Shown here in pieces: positions 9,473-22,928 of a DNA stretch of 64,000 nucleotides. The DNA lies in NCBI RefSeq assembly GCF_964355755.1, contig NC_092677.1, positions 14,594,601 to 14,658,600 on the forward strand. The letters run 5' to 3'. The notes under the pieces were generated by a model. The model was not told the DNA's origin, did no database searches, and was given only the letters and a program-made list of their open reading frames with translations. The stretch is from Antedon mediterranea. Lineage: Eukaryota; Echinodermata; Crinoidea; Comatulida; Antedonidae. Both the position numbers and the translations under genes were made by a program. The number at the start of each line of letters is the position of its first letter. The first letter of the stretch is position 1.

Positions 9473-12400
9473 AAATCTTACAAATCTTTATAATGTTAAA
9501 TCTTAAATGTTTATCTTACTGTTGTACACAAACAGAATATCCTCCAAGAAAATAACTTGAATTGAATTGAACACACAAAAGATAAATCGGAAGATGAATA
9601 ACATACAAGACGAGTAAAATTGGAATAAGATATTGAAAATTAATATTGCAAGCCAAAAATATATATGATGAATGATAAAGGACAAAAATTAAAACAACCA
9701 TGAATAATTAGCCAAAAAGCTTTAATTTAAATTGGAAAACTAAGAGACCCAGTTAAACGTATGAGTCACGGATGCAAAGCAATTGTATTCGAATAATTAA
9801 GACATTTCGAATGCATGTAGAACAAATGCAATCAAATAGTTAAGCTTTATATATCATCTTAGCTGAGCTAATATATACCCAGTATGTCAACGTTAATCTG
9901 GATCAGGTTGTCGTTGCTAGGCAAATCCTATCCAGCAGCAATCTGACAAGGAAAAAAAAAAAAAACCGTTCACTTACAATTGCTTAAATCGAAAGCAGAA
10001 AACCTATATATGTATTGATAAACACAAAACACTCTTACGTTACTGAAATTTAGTTAACAAATTTTCACACTAAATGCCTGAATATTTGTAGTTATTGCAG
10101 TGTATTTTAAGTGTTTTTCTCACTTTGCAATATTTTATTAAATTTTGTCTTCCGCTGTGTGATGATGTATCGGTTGATTTGTCAAAAAACCATTGAATTT
10201 GTTATTTATGTGGAAGGCTCAAGACATTACCATCACATATATATACTTTTCCTTGATTAGATTTTAGATTTATATCTTTGGGTTGTATAAATGCATGTAG
10301 TTCTTCACGTAAAATGTAATAAATTATAAATAGTGGGTTATAAAAAAGGGCATTTGTCCCGGATAGTGTAACCAAATGAGGAATATTGTAATTTAAAAAG
10401 CATTAAAGATGGTATATATACATCAGGTGTAAAGTTTGTTAACCCTCAGGTGGTACAACAAGGTTTCTTCAGGACCATCAAGACAAAAAATCCACACTAC
10501 AGTAGGCTACCATTGTAAGAGCATTATACTTAGGCCTATGGTAGTGTAGTCAAGAGGTTTATACAAACACCACTTTTTATCTGAAGTACCCTTTTCAAGA
10601 GACTAGCAGCGGAAGTGATAGTAAGGCCTAACCACCATATAGCTATGACAATTTTTATGAAAAAAGCAACCTCTCTTCAAGCTCATCCACAAATAACAAA
10701 ACTGGGCAAATGTAGGTATGATATATAACCTTCAGTATAATAGTTAGTAAAGGCCATCTAATACATTTAAATACCAATAGAAATAATAATAAGTATCTAG
10801 TATACTTTAATTTACTTAACATACATATACAGTAAATAACAGCAAAAGCTGGAATTATTTCCGTACAGATACAGTGATGAAGATAATAGTGAGAATGTAA
10901 ATAATGTGTTTGAATCACATATAAGAGCTATAGCATATATGGTACAATATAATTCCTTTACAATTGTTTGTAGAACGTAATGTTTAACAATCTATCTGCT
11001 ATTTAAACTCCCTAGAGTAATATACAATATTCTCATATTTTGTTCTTTTACAAATCTGTTTTGTTCAGTAGGCTTGTGTATAGCAATCTTCTATTTGAGA
11101 TTCTTTTGTATACACGAGAATTTTGATAAGAAATTCAGAGAATAAAAAGACAATAAGAGCCGAACACTCGAGGGACAAGCTCTTAATAGATTTAGTCAGT
11201 GATTCTAGTTTTGAACGTGAATAATATTATGTATTGCATAAGTTTATCTTCATGAATCTGCCGCTGTTTGCTTCTTGTAATCAGTAACGTGTGCGTTGCT
11301 ATTCACAATACCTAGTGCTTCACATTACAACCAGCCTGTATTTCGTAGCATGTGATGTATAAATTAATATTTCTATTATAGTGCTATTCAAAATATTCTG
11401 TGTAGAAATGTCAGATAAAATGACCCCTTTTCCATAATGAATTAACCCCAAGAGTGCGATTGACTAAAAATGATTTATTTCTATTGTGATCTTAGAAATA
11501 TTTCAATAAATATAAAAATGATTTATAAAAATTAAGCTCATTATTGTGTTTATTACATTCTTTGTCCGATTCTAATAATAGTCTATTAGAAGGCTATCTT
11601 GTGTATCATCGCCATAGAAACTACCCCTTTCCACTAGATTTTAGCCCCAAGGGGTTTGTGACTTGATTAATGCCTATTGTGTTATGCGAGATATAATATA
11701 TAAAATGTCAATGGAATATACAAAAACAATTTAGAAAAATTATGCTGATAATCTTAAAAATCAAATCATTCATTATATTCCTTCTTATCGCATTTAAAAA
11801 TCAATTGTTTGTCAGTTCCAACGTTATTATTGATGATTCTTATCATCAACGAAGTCATTAATGCGATATGTCACAGTATGCTGAGAATTAATTTCAGAGA
11901 TACCTTCTGTTACAAAATTATTTTTTCTCTATTGCATTAGAAATGCGTCTTAAGTCTCCACTGGATCGGACTTATGTATTATCTGAACACTTAGCATTGT
12001 ACAGTTAAGCCTATATTCTACCTTGCAAATTTTTTTTTTGCGAATTTAAAGCGTTACTTTATGCGCGTACATATGATTCATATTTTCATCTTCCAAATCC
12101 CTTTATGTGACGAATCCAGTTCTTTTAGTTTTGTGCTATAGCAAAATTAGTTGTTCATACAGTTTCTCCTTTTGACAAAGTGAAACAATTGCGCAACCAA
12201 ACTCAGGAATTTAACCCCTGTAAATTCAAGTTTTGTAAACGCATCCTCTAAAACATGGCTGCGGTTGTTGTGACAATTTATAGATATTTACCGATTTTAC
12301 AGTCTGTCTTGAATTGATGACATCAGCAAGGGTCATAATTCAAAGTAACATTGATTAATATTGATAATGATACCATCTCAAATGTTACAATCAGGGGTCG

Positions 12401-13490
12401 CTCGTTTTAACATCTGTTCAATCGATTTTCTAAGAGATCGCTGAGGGGCCTATATCTACTACTGTTTGTGATTTATTGACATTATACCTTATAAAAACCC
12501 AGACTTTTAGTCCTACTTGAATCATGATAAATGGTACAGCGTATTCGCAAACTCAGCTTAGTCATCAAGACTCTTTTCCGTGATTTATATTTTGTTCGCA
12601 GAAAGTGTTTTATCGGTGTGTTTAAATGATATCAAATTACTTCTTATTGACTGCATAATTATTGTAGTTATTCAGAAGGATGGTAGTTGACACTTGATCA
12701 TAGAATAATTCTCTTTTACATTTACAAATAAATGAAATTATGAACTGAAAAATGAATTAATATTCCAGTCATTAAATCCAAAGTAAGAACCAAAATTCCA
12801 TGAAATGCTTTATGCATAATTCAATAATTAAATATTAAAATAAATATTACTAAATAAAATATTAGTAATTTGATGAAAATCTTCGGTTGGGCCAATTATA
12901 TTATGAATTTTCATCATTCATATATTATGAGAGAATTTGTTTTCTGAATAAATTAGTAAATGTAAGAAATGTCATCTTCCATCATGCTATATAATCTGTT
13001 CTATCTTGCTTGAATAACTGGGTCCGTAACACACATTTCTTTTTAAGTTAATTTAAATATTTATTGTTGCTGATTATTTTTGTTTTTATTTTCCGATTTT
13101 ATTATCACAGCTAGCCAATAATATAGCAACAATCCACAATACCATTAATGATTAAAAGTTTTATTTTAAAGTTTTTTGTTTTGTGTTTGTCTATGTTCTG
13201 TATGCACATACATATGTACAATTATGTAACTAAGTGGATAAGGATCCTCAATGATATGAGTATCACTAATGAAATTAAATTGATAATTTAATTGAAATTG
13301 TTGACACCCCTTGGCTAACTGTAAATCTGCCTAAAAATATATTGAATTAAATAAATACATATGCTAGTGTACCTTGGCAACTTGTTTTTTTCTAGTAATT
13401 TCCATTTATACATATCAATGCAAGATAATAGGATTCGCTCTAGAAATAGCAGTCACACGTTACTATAATCACCATGAGGAATTAGGAAGT
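9473..13490. other. A+T-rich noncoding stretch
   Basis: No supported gene. It contains a 13-base A run at about 9952-9965. Minus-strand frames at 9503-9701 and 10655-10918 are low-complexity hydrophobic translations without motifs. No clear repeat units were recognised. Confidence 0.4.
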
Positions 13491-13499
13491 GAAATTATC

Positions 13500-13590
13500 A
13501 GTGAACCACAGATCGGCTGGCGAAAAAATGTTTGACGTAAGCGCCACAGTCATCAGCCGTGGCAGCTGTAAAGAGTATGAAGATCGGTTT
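13500..13590. other. GC-richer patch, candidate conserved noncoding element
   Basis: The patch holds GATCGGCTGGCG, TTTGACGTAAGCGCCACAG and CATCAGCCGTGGCAGCTG, with balanced base composition between A+T-rich flanks. All three frames on each strand are short or interrupted. A regulatory role is inference. Confidence 0.25.
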
Positions 13591-15289
13591 GTGTTTAATA
13601 TCGCAATATGTTTTATTACCTGGTTTTCCAGTAATACGACATACACTAGCTACCAATAAGAATTATCATATGTTTAAAGATTAAACACAATGGCTATAGT
13701 GCATAGAGAATCTGCAGTCACCAGTATGCATTTTAAATTACACAGGTAATTATAATAATCTCAAGGCCACCTTTTTTATGTTCATTAATGCTATACTATG
13801 CTATTTATTATAATTAATCTGTATATTAGATTATATTTGCTACAAGTCAATAGTATAATTATTAAAATACATTATTATTAAATAGTAGTATCACTTATTT
13901 TTGTATTAATCTAAATGACACATGGGATATGTTATGTGGTGTTGTGGGATACTGTAGGGTTGCCATGGGATTCTATAGGATGTGGTGGGTTGTAGCCGAG
14001 GATGAAATCTCAATTGAAATACACAGTAAAAAGCAAAAAGCTATCAAAATTGTAGAAATACCGAGCTTTCTGAAAACCATTTTATTTGTCAGAGCTTATG
14101 TTTATTTTAAATATTTCACATTTCTTTTCTTTATTTGTTTTATTGGTTCTTGACCTAAACAAAGTTCTGCCTAGTACTGTTGTGATAAACTATACAGTAG
14201 TAGATAATAATTAATATTTAAACAGTAAAGATGAGGATAAACTGTCAGAATAAAAACTGCCAAATCTCATTTGTAAAAGATTATTTAATTAAACTGTTTA
14301 TAAATAGGCCTATATTAAATTCAGTTTGATTTTTTATAAAGCAATAGACAAAATCAGAAAATACAACCTCACATAAAATCACAAACAGTAGATTTGATAT
14401 TTACATATATTAGTGACCTTATTTTGCTTGCATTACATTTTTATTTTTTTAACGCTTATGTAATTTATATTCACTTTTTGTGATGATTGATGGAAATGGA
14501 ACATAATGTGAATAAATAGATCCATCATTAAATTGAATCATTTTATAGCTTCATATAATTTTCATCGGTTTAATCTGGTCATAGATTAATCAGAGCCTAA
14601 TGAGTTTGAATTATCACTCATTTTTTAAACCGTTGCCGTTTTAATAAACTTAGATGAATTTTCTATCGGTTAATCCTTTCAAAGATGCTCCGAAATATAA
14701 CCGGGATTGATTCGCGTCTCAGACAAAGCGAGACGTATGAATAGCACCGACGATGCTTGATGTACTCTGACAGCGCCGGTTATAGCTGAGATCTAGCAAA
14801 TAAATCGACCTTAGGGTATAAGTTAGAGAACACTTTGGATTGCAAACTTTGAACTATATTCAAGTCAACCTCATAACCTCTATACTACTTTAAAAAAAAT
14901 AAATTACACATTTATCAAAAATAATGTTTGACTTAACTAAAATTATGAGCAAAATAGTCTCTTTTTATAGTCTTTTTTTATATTTTTTAATGCGGTAACA
15001 CAGTATTTGTTCCTAGCTTACTTGGATAAACCAATAATAGCCTTTGTCTCCCAAGTGGGAGATACTATATGACATTTTTAGTTGAATATGCCTATCAGAT
15101 AGTTAAAAAGTCCACCAAATGCACAATTATTCTAAGTTCTGTTTTTTATATTTTATTTTGATTATGAGATCACATGAATCAGGATTAACTTTTTGCAAGG
15201 TCAGATTTCAGCTTTGCGAGTTCATGATCATTTCTCTGCTCATTTGGTCAAATTGTCTCTTTTCACAGGTTCTTCACCCAGTTATTAAC
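13591..15289. other. A+T-rich noncoding stretch
   Basis: No gene recognised. A short frame at 13993-14075 reads as polar residues (AEDEISIEIHSKKQK) after an acceptor-like TTGTAG, but there is no donor or family match. A GC-richer spot at 14690-14820 contains the small inverted pair CGTCTC/GAGACG. Confidence 0.35.
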
Positions 15290-15480
15290 TTTGCGTTATG
15301 ATAATGACATGTGAAAGTGGAGCTCGTTTAATTTTCATCAAGCCCTCCTGTATCACTGAGTCTCGATGCCCGTATGGCTTCTGGCGTTTCCTGATCGTGT
15401 TAATGAAAGGGATAGCTTGGCGCCTACACGGTTATTCTAACGTGATTAAGACGGATATCTCGTCATTCTTATGTCTAAAA
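15290..15480. other. GC-richer patch, candidate conserved noncoding element
   Basis: From about 15290 to 15480 the composition becomes balanced, with words such as GGAGCTCG, CGATGCCCGTATGGCTTC and GGCGCCTACACGG. Overlapping frames of 60 to 95 codons cross it on the plus strand without recognisable motifs. It could be a regulatory element or an unrecognised exon. Confidence 0.25.
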
Positions 15481-16423
15481 ATCTGCATATTGTTGGTTGT
15501 TTTATCTACATTGGTCATTTATGTTGTTGTAAAGAGGTCTTATATTTCATAGTCGAAGGTTTTTATCTATGTGTGATAATGCATCATTCTTTTTATTTGA
15601 TTTTAACAAAATTACGATGTGCATTCTCAGTGGTTCAGGATGTTCTATCTCTTTCTCATATTTTTTGGCATTTTATAAACTTTATTTTAAATTCAATTCT
15701 GCTTGTCTCTGTTACATCAACTTATAAAGATGTATTGTACCTAAAACATGAGAAATGAAGTCAAAGAAAACCAATAGTTCTTTTTTGAATATTTCAAAAT
15801 AAAAAATACTGTACTTTCCTAATGTGGTAATCACCCTACATTTCCCAATCATCATAATAGGTTTCTGGTGTTGGTACTGATAATTGATGATTCATAGCTG
15901 TAAAGGCCTAATGGAATTATTCAGATCCATACTGCTAGTTTACAATGTAATAACAATACGACAATTATTCCATTGTGTTATTCTATTGTGATTACATATC
16001 CAACAATACAGAAATATTATTGTATAATCCTAATAAAGAATATTATCCATTTATGAATATTTGATAAATTACAGAGATACTAGAAATGGTAAAACTGATA
16101 TTGATTTAGAAAATTCTAGGATTTTTTTTTTATTAAACTCGGTACAGATGCTTTTTTATAAGTCGTTATCTATTTTTCATAATTTATTTAGAAATTATGC
16201 TAAATTAGTTTATAAACTATAATAAATATATTATGATAACAAATAAATTATAGATGAATTATATACATGCAGGTATAGCAAATTGTACATATTTAATCTT
16301 CAGTTTAAATCTTTTCTTTCTTAAATTTAATTGCATATGATATTTATAATAATTCTTCTATAGTAAAAATGTTTTGATTTAAATTAGAATTACAATTATT
16401 AAGAGGTTGTTAGACTTTTCAGT
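15481..16423. other. A+T-rich noncoding stretch
   Basis: No gene, RNA or repeat partner seen. The plus-strand frame at 15471-15758 is a hydrophobic translation of T-rich DNA. Confidence 0.45.
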
Positions 16424-16693
16424 ACCGTATATCCTCTGGTATAATCCCACCCCCTTAGAACACGAAATCACAACAACTTTAGGTGGTGGGACTATACCCA
16501 GGGAAACCATTGTTCAGGAAAAATTGATTGGTAAGTATTTCTTGTAAAAACTCATCTGAACTGGCTAGAGAGAGGCATCCAGACCGAAAGTCAATACTGG
16601 GTCTATACCTGAGGATATGCCTGTTTGTGAAATCAGACATAATGTAGGGGTGGGATTAGACCCAAAGTGGGATTATATCTGAGGATATACTGT
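16424..16693. mobile_element. MITE-like family B, complete copy
   Basis: The left end (16424-16451) and the inverted right end (16667-16693) match at about 23 of 27 positions; core words are TATATCCTC at the outside and GTATAATCCCACC inside. Further internal copies of the motif occur in both orientations (GGTGGGACTATACCC near 16486, GGGGTGGGATTAGACCC near 16648, CTATACCTGAGGATATG near 16604). No coding capacity. It is a foldback-type or MITE-type element of about 270 bp; superfamily and target duplication are not resolved. Confidence 0.55.
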
Positions 16694-18255
16694 ACAGTAG
16701 TTGAGTTATATTACTCAAGTATAGGCTGGAATAATGTAGTCTACAAGGATGTATTATAAACAGCTCAGCTTCGCTTCTGTGTATTTGCAGTTGGTCACTG
16801 TTTGCACAATGAAATAAAATACTGCATTTGAAGATTTAGCATAAACTAACCTATTAAGTTGCAGCCATTCAATTGACTTTTGACCAGTACTACTTCTGAT
16901 GGTCATCTTAACTGACTAGCACATTAAACATTAAAATGTGAATATATATTTATTAAAATTGAAATCTATAATGAAAAATTCATTGCTGCTTAAAAGGTAA
17001 TCTTCAATTAATAATTAATAGGAAGATTAATATCATTGTAAAATCTTCTATGGAATATGTCTTCCCCCCCCCCCTCCTCCTACTCTCCATAGTATCTGTG
17101 CCAATGTGTGACAACAAAAAAATGAATGGATTTTTAATATCCACTATGCCTACAGTATGGATGTCAATAAACCTTTTTATATCCCATCTGTGAATAAATA
17201 TAATCCAAATGTAAAGTATATAAATGTCTGATTTATTACATTTTTTTTGGCATACAACATACCATATATAAATAAAATTAATATGGAAGAAGATAATAAA
17301 TTTTGATCTCTATGGATTTGACCCTATGACATCTGACATCCAGGCTGACTGACAAAACATAAATTTATAATCTATCATATGCAGTGTAGGAAAATCTATA
17401 TAATAATATATAACATAGCTTGGATATTCTTTCTGCATGGAGAAATAAAAATATATAACATTATAATCTCAATTATAACCCAACCCCCAAATTTAGGTTA
17501 AATTTAAAAGTTAGTCAATTCTATTGCAAAATATACCCAAAATAATAAAAACATTTAGTATAGATTCTAAACCATTTGTAGTGATGGCAACAGTTCAACA
17601 TTATTCTGCATTGAAAAAATAATTAAAATCTTTTTTTAAACCTTATTTAAAGAGGGTAACCCTAAACAGCATATGCTGACAATCAAGGGGCCTGAAATAT
17701 TTTGAATGAATAATTAGAAATTGCATAATTTTTCTTGTTTTTTTTTCATACAAAAATAGACTAGAGCTAACTATTCTATGCCAAGATTGTTTGATTTTAA
17801 TGATATTAGACAGAGTTAAAAAAATTGCAGACATAACAGAACTTTCTGTATTAGCTTTGTAACACTTTTATTAACAGTGATACAATAGGCTTGAATGGTT
17901 ATTTTTTTATTCAAAATGTTTGTTTCTATGACAAATTGTATGACAACCTTAGCATGATTACTGGTGATATTTAGTTTCATTAATTGCAGCATTTAATTTG
18001 TAATAACATACTACTACAGGCTGGACTAATATGTTTGTTTTTAATCTAATATTCCATTTCAAAGTAATAAATGTATGCAATAACTGATATAAAAATTGAT
18101 CTGCATTTCTTTCATTGTATATATCATAAAAAAGGTAATATATATATTTTATATTAAATTGTGGCCATTTTATATTTACGGCAAAATAAAAATTCAATTT
18201 CCAGGGAACAAAAAGGGGAAAAAAATGTCATGGCGCTTTAAAATTTGATGAGGGA
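16694..18255. other. A+T-rich noncoding stretch
   Basis: Contains an 11-base C run (17064-17074) followed by a TCCTCC stretch. Otherwise A+T-rich, without supported genes or repeats. Confidence 0.45.
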
Positions 18256-18310
18256 AAAGACGTGAATTTGCTAAAATTAACGTCTTTCACGTCTTTCATT
18301 TTCACGTGAA
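18256..18310. promoter_or_regulatory. Cluster of ACGT-core motifs with an 11-bp inverted repeat
   Basis: AAAGACGTGAA (18256-18266) and its exact inverse TTCACGTCTTT (18286-18296) flank 19 bp. CGTCTTTCA is repeated in tandem at 18281-18298 and TTCACGTGAA, a palindrome with an E-box core, follows at about 18300. This concentration of ACGT cores is unusual for the local composition. Binding-site function is inference. Confidence 0.3.
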
Positions 18311-19552
18311 ACAACATTCTTCTTATAGCCTTATAAATATAGGTTTGCTAAAATTAAACAGAATAAATGTATGATTATATATTTCCAATTAAACAAATAT
18401 TAAACATATTTTTCTATCAAGAATAATACCATTACCAATGATATATTACCAGGTGTAAGTTATGTTATTATATAGCATTAGCAGTTGAAAGTAGTAAACA
18501 GACACTTCCAAGATGCAAAACTATACTGGCCCATATTGGCAGAAAGATTTATGAGTAGTTTCACCAAAATCAAGAGAAGAAAAAAAAACATGAGCCAGAC
18601 ATCTGTAGTGCTATTTTGTTGTTCAGTTGCTATTTTTACATCATATTATTAAATATGCTTTATCGCTTGCAAGGCGCTTTAGTAGGATTTTGATACATAA
18701 AGAATTTAGCATTCTCTCTATTAATTCTTAATCTTCATTCATAATCTAATACTTCGTTCATAAATGTCTTAAAGTGTCTGAAATCCTTTGAATTAGAATG
18801 ACAGACTTAAGTTGGTTTGGCATATTTGCTTTTATTAACAGTTTTATAGTTTTAATCAACTTTACAATTGCATTTGAAAATAAACATACTGTGTACATTA
18901 TTATGATAAATCATCACATTATGTTACGTGATAAACAGAATAATTTTTGAGCATTAAAATGAATAAACATTGATTATTATATAAAATTGTATTATTTTAT
19001 ATTTGTCATAAACTTATTTTGTAGTCTAAAACATTAGTGTACAATTAAGAAACAGTTCTGAACCTAAACTGATCTTGTTAGGTGCACTACACACTATCTG
19101 TTAAGATTTTTAAATTAATAGTGAAAAAAAAAATGGAAAAACATCAAATCAGTACAAATTGTTGGAAAAAAATGTTAATTTTATTGACTACAATATGCAG
19201 TCACACATTTTAGCCTTGGAATTAAGAAGTTCGTTTTAAAATTTATATTTTGATCGTATGTATTAGAAAAATAAATAATTCAGTAATGTATTATTGCATA
19301 CCCTGTTTTAATCAATGTATGAATGATAATATTCATACATAACAAAATATATTTATTACATAAATAATCATCCGATCAATGGTTTATAGTTTTCGCTAAG
19401 TCATATTCGTAAGATAAGACTTAGGAGATCTATTTTACAGTAATACTGTATTTCCATAATGCACTAAATTTCCATTTTGAAAAAAAAAAACCTAAATAAA
19501 AACTAAACCTCCATTCATTTATTGATCCCATATCATGATTAAAAAACAGCTC
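18311..19552. other. A+T-rich noncoding stretch
   Basis: No gene or repeat recognised; several A or T runs of 8 to 10 bases. Confidence 0.5.
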
Positions 19553-19650
19553 AAATTTTACTCTGTCGTCAGGGCGATATGCAAATGATTTGAACATGTG
19601 ATTAGTGTAGACAAGTAGCCCGGGTTTGACGATGTTAATGATGTATGCAA
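19553..19650. other. Candidate conserved noncoding element with octamer
   Basis: A GC-richer patch containing GTCGTCAGGGCGATATGC, an octamer-type ATGCAAAT (19579-19586), CATGTGATTAG and TAGCCCGGGTTTGACG. No open frame of interest. A regulatory role is inference from composition and the POU/homeodomain-type words only. Confidence 0.25.
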
Positions 19651-22640
19651 TACTATAGGTAATAGTAATGGGTTATGCCTAATTGTTCATAACACAATCG
19701 AATATTTGCAATTTTGCAGCAATAAAAAAGAGTTTTATTGATCCAATTCTGTAAATAGCCTTTTGAAAACGGGTATAAAATATTTATTTTGACTTTTATA
19801 GTGTTGTATACAGGTGCGTTTTGATAATATATTGTGTTTCTTTATTTAAAAAAAATAAGAATTTTTATTTTATGTACATTTTTGTTTTGTTTTGTTTTTT
19901 TACACTGATGTTTCTTATCTTTACTTTGTTAAATGTTCGATGTTGAATGGTACGTTATAGTTTTCCCCTGTTATAATAATATAATATATTTGTATATATT
20001 ATTTTAATAAAAATTATGATGACTTAATGATAGTTTCAATAGTGATAATTGATTATCATCATCATCTTCCTTTACTCTGCCACATGTAGTTGATGTTCTT
20101 ATATTTTGTGTTTCACCTCTTTCATAATTTACCTACTAAAAATTTAAATGGGTACTATTTAAGTTTAGATTTTTAAATTTAATATTGAAAAAACAAATGT
20201 CTAATAGTAATAGTACATGCTACAGTGTGTTAGTTATAATGAGTAACATTAAGAGCTAGAGTACATGCAGTCTTTAGCGCAAAATGTTCTTGCAGTGTCA
20301 TTAATAGCATTCTAAGTGTTTATAGTACCAGTAAATACATTGAGCTTGCCTAATTAAATCAATTTGCTTGCCACCATGATTATCAAATAAATTAGCACAT
20401 TTGAGAAATAAAGACAGAAAGGTGATACAAGATTGTGTGTTTGAATAATCCCGAGTAGTCGATTACAGATCAAGTTGGGATTAGTGAAGATTACTTAAAT
20501 CCTACCAATAGGCCTAGGGAGACACTACTTAAGCCGTGGGTTAACCATGTGATCATGTTGTCTTTTCTTATTAAAGTTGCATAGAAATTAATTATTTTGA
20601 TAGTAATAATAGCTATTGAAAACAAAATTTACATATAACTGTATGCAAGTGATCATTCATCAGAGGAAATGCAATTTGCATACAACATATATAAAATTGT
20701 ATTACATAAGCATGAAAAGTAAAATTCTTTCTGCAAAGTACATTTTATTTATTTAAAAATAATATCATTCTTTTCTTGCTTATATTGCAGACCATTCTGA
20801 AACAAGCTTTCAAACTTAAAGGGATCACATCCAATTGTAACTTTGTTTTTCCTGAACTTTGATGTACACATTGTTTGATCTTGTTTGCTTTGTTTATATA
20901 AATGGATAACAATAAACATTACAATAAAAACAAAACATTTTTTTCATCTTAATTTTTAATAGGGGCCTATACTTTTAAGATTACTAAATTTAACAACCTG
21001 CCACACGTTTGCACGTTTTTAGGAGAAAAAAAACATTAAACGAAGACAATGAAATATATTTCAACAACGACATTACTTTTCACGATTTTCAATTCAAACT
21101 TAAAATGTCATTAAATTCATACAAGCATGCAAATAAGATAAAAAGATGATAGCTTGATTTCTAGCGACAAACTTGGTCTACATTTCATCAATCATACAAT
21201 TTTAAATTGACACATTTATTGTTCGTCTTGTTTTACTAATATCCTTCCTTGTTTTTCTATTTTTTGATACTAAGAATCCTTTGTTCTGTGTCATTATACC
21301 GTATCTACTTAGACATTCCCATGCTGCAAAGTGTGGGAATCCATCAGATATTAGGTGTTATTCAAGTGAAATTCAGTAGCTAATGTCCAACTTGCCGTTG
21401 CTAATTAGGGTATCATATTTTACCTGGAACAGTATTAATTTTTCATTTTTATAACCTTTGTCGATTTGTCATAATCACAAAGCGTGTCTCTGCTTTGCCT
21501 TGACATAAATATTACCCAAACGATAAAACAATGTTTCCTATTTAATAATATTACAGTAATGATAAGTTAAGTAAACTACACCCGGGAAGTGGTTGGCATC
21601 AATTATTTCTTCAAGGGTCCTGATTAGTGTACAGAAATAGTGTACATATATCCTATGTGTTTAAACATGTGCAAATAAATGCTACCACTGTTATAACTAG
21701 TTTAATATCTTTCTTAAAACCAGGTTCGTTAAGACCCTGGCAAAACTTGTTTGATTGTTAAATCTTAAAAATACTTTCAATAAACAATAGCGTACCTTCT
21801 ATTGTAGACTTTTGACTGTAGCCAATAAACATGTGTACGCTTGTTAATACAAAATGTAGATTAATAGGTTGTTGTTTGGCAGGAGGTCAACACCTGAGGG
21901 CCTGGGACGAGAAATAGTTTGATTTTGAACACAATTACCCCTAGCAACTGCCCTGTTTTTCTCAAGGAAGAAATTTACATTGCATGCACTCATACAAACT
22001 ATAAGGAACATCTTTGCAATGTAGGAAACATGAAAAACCCTTAAAGACATCCTACGAATCTTAAAATAAAGTCCATGGTAATTGCTAATGCTAATACATG
22101 ATAACCTTTGCTCATTTAAAAAACATCTCGGTCAGTTGACTGCTTAACCTTGTTTACTTCAACTTTTTCTCTCATTCTGAGTAACATTCAATTGTCTGCT
22201 GTCGCTTGTAGATTCTTGGCTCATCAGTATATTGTCTTAAAAGAGGTCGTACAACAACATGTATTTTAAAACAACTTAAATGCGTAATTTTAACAAAGAA
22301 GTTGTCTTAATTCTTTGCATTAACCTCATTTGAGTTTGTCATGGAATTCCATTTTCATCGTCAGCTCATCAATCAAAATAAGGGATGAGTAGAAAAATTT
22401 AATCTAATCTTCTTTTTTTCTATTGATTGTCAAATTGTTGTCTTGCTACAGTCAGATATTCAAGAGGTTTTCCTTTATACTTTCATCTCTTGTCTTATTG
22501 TGTTGAATCCACAGCCTAATAAAGTGTCCCCTTAATATGGTGTTCCCTGCATAGGGTTGGCTGTGTAGAGTTAAAACATACTTTATACCTTCATTTGTAT
22601 CACAGAAAATTGTCCCTTTCATAGGAGTACGTGTCTCCTG
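19651..22640. other. A+T-rich noncoding stretch
   Basis: No supported gene. A short inverted pair TTCCCA/TGGGAA lies near 21316-21341. A GC-richer spot at about 21885-21960 (near CACCTGAGGGCCTGGGACG) has no partner in the window. The minus-strand frame across 21844-22050 has no motif. Degenerate relatives of the following minisatellite unit may begin near 22520. Confidence 0.4.
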
Positions 22641-22928
22641 AATAGAGGTTTTCCTCTCAATAGAGGTTGTCCCCTCAATAGAGGTTGTCCTCTCAGTAGA
22701 GATTGTCCCCTCAAAAGGGGTTGTCCTCTCAAAAGAAGTTTTCCTTTCGATAGAGGTTGTCCTCTCAATAGAGGTTGTCCTCTCAATAGAGGTTGTCTTC
22801 TCAAAAGAAGTTTTCCTTTCGATAGAGGTTGTCCTCTCAATAGAGGTTGTCCTCTCAATAGAGGTTGTCTTCTCAATAGAGGTTGTCCTCTTGATATAGG
22901 TTGTCCCCTCAATAGAGGTTGTCCTCTC
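22641..22928. repeat. 18-bp minisatellite, 16 units, with 72-bp higher-order repeat
   Basis: Sixteen consecutive 18-bp units of the form AATAGAGGTTGTCCTCTC, most differing by one to four bases. Units 6-9 (22731-22802) and 10-13 (22803-22874) are identical blocks of 72 bp. Because 18 is a multiple of three, frames stay open across it: the minus strand reads RGQPLL hexapeptides over 103 codons and one plus frame reads NRGCPL. No start context, splice site or flanking coding sequence supports translation, so I call it a minisatellite. Confidence 0.9.

Noticed and set aside
22641-22928. CRISPR-like array of regularly spaced repeats
   Set aside because: Units are contiguous 18-bp repeats without unique spacers, in a eukaryotic context.
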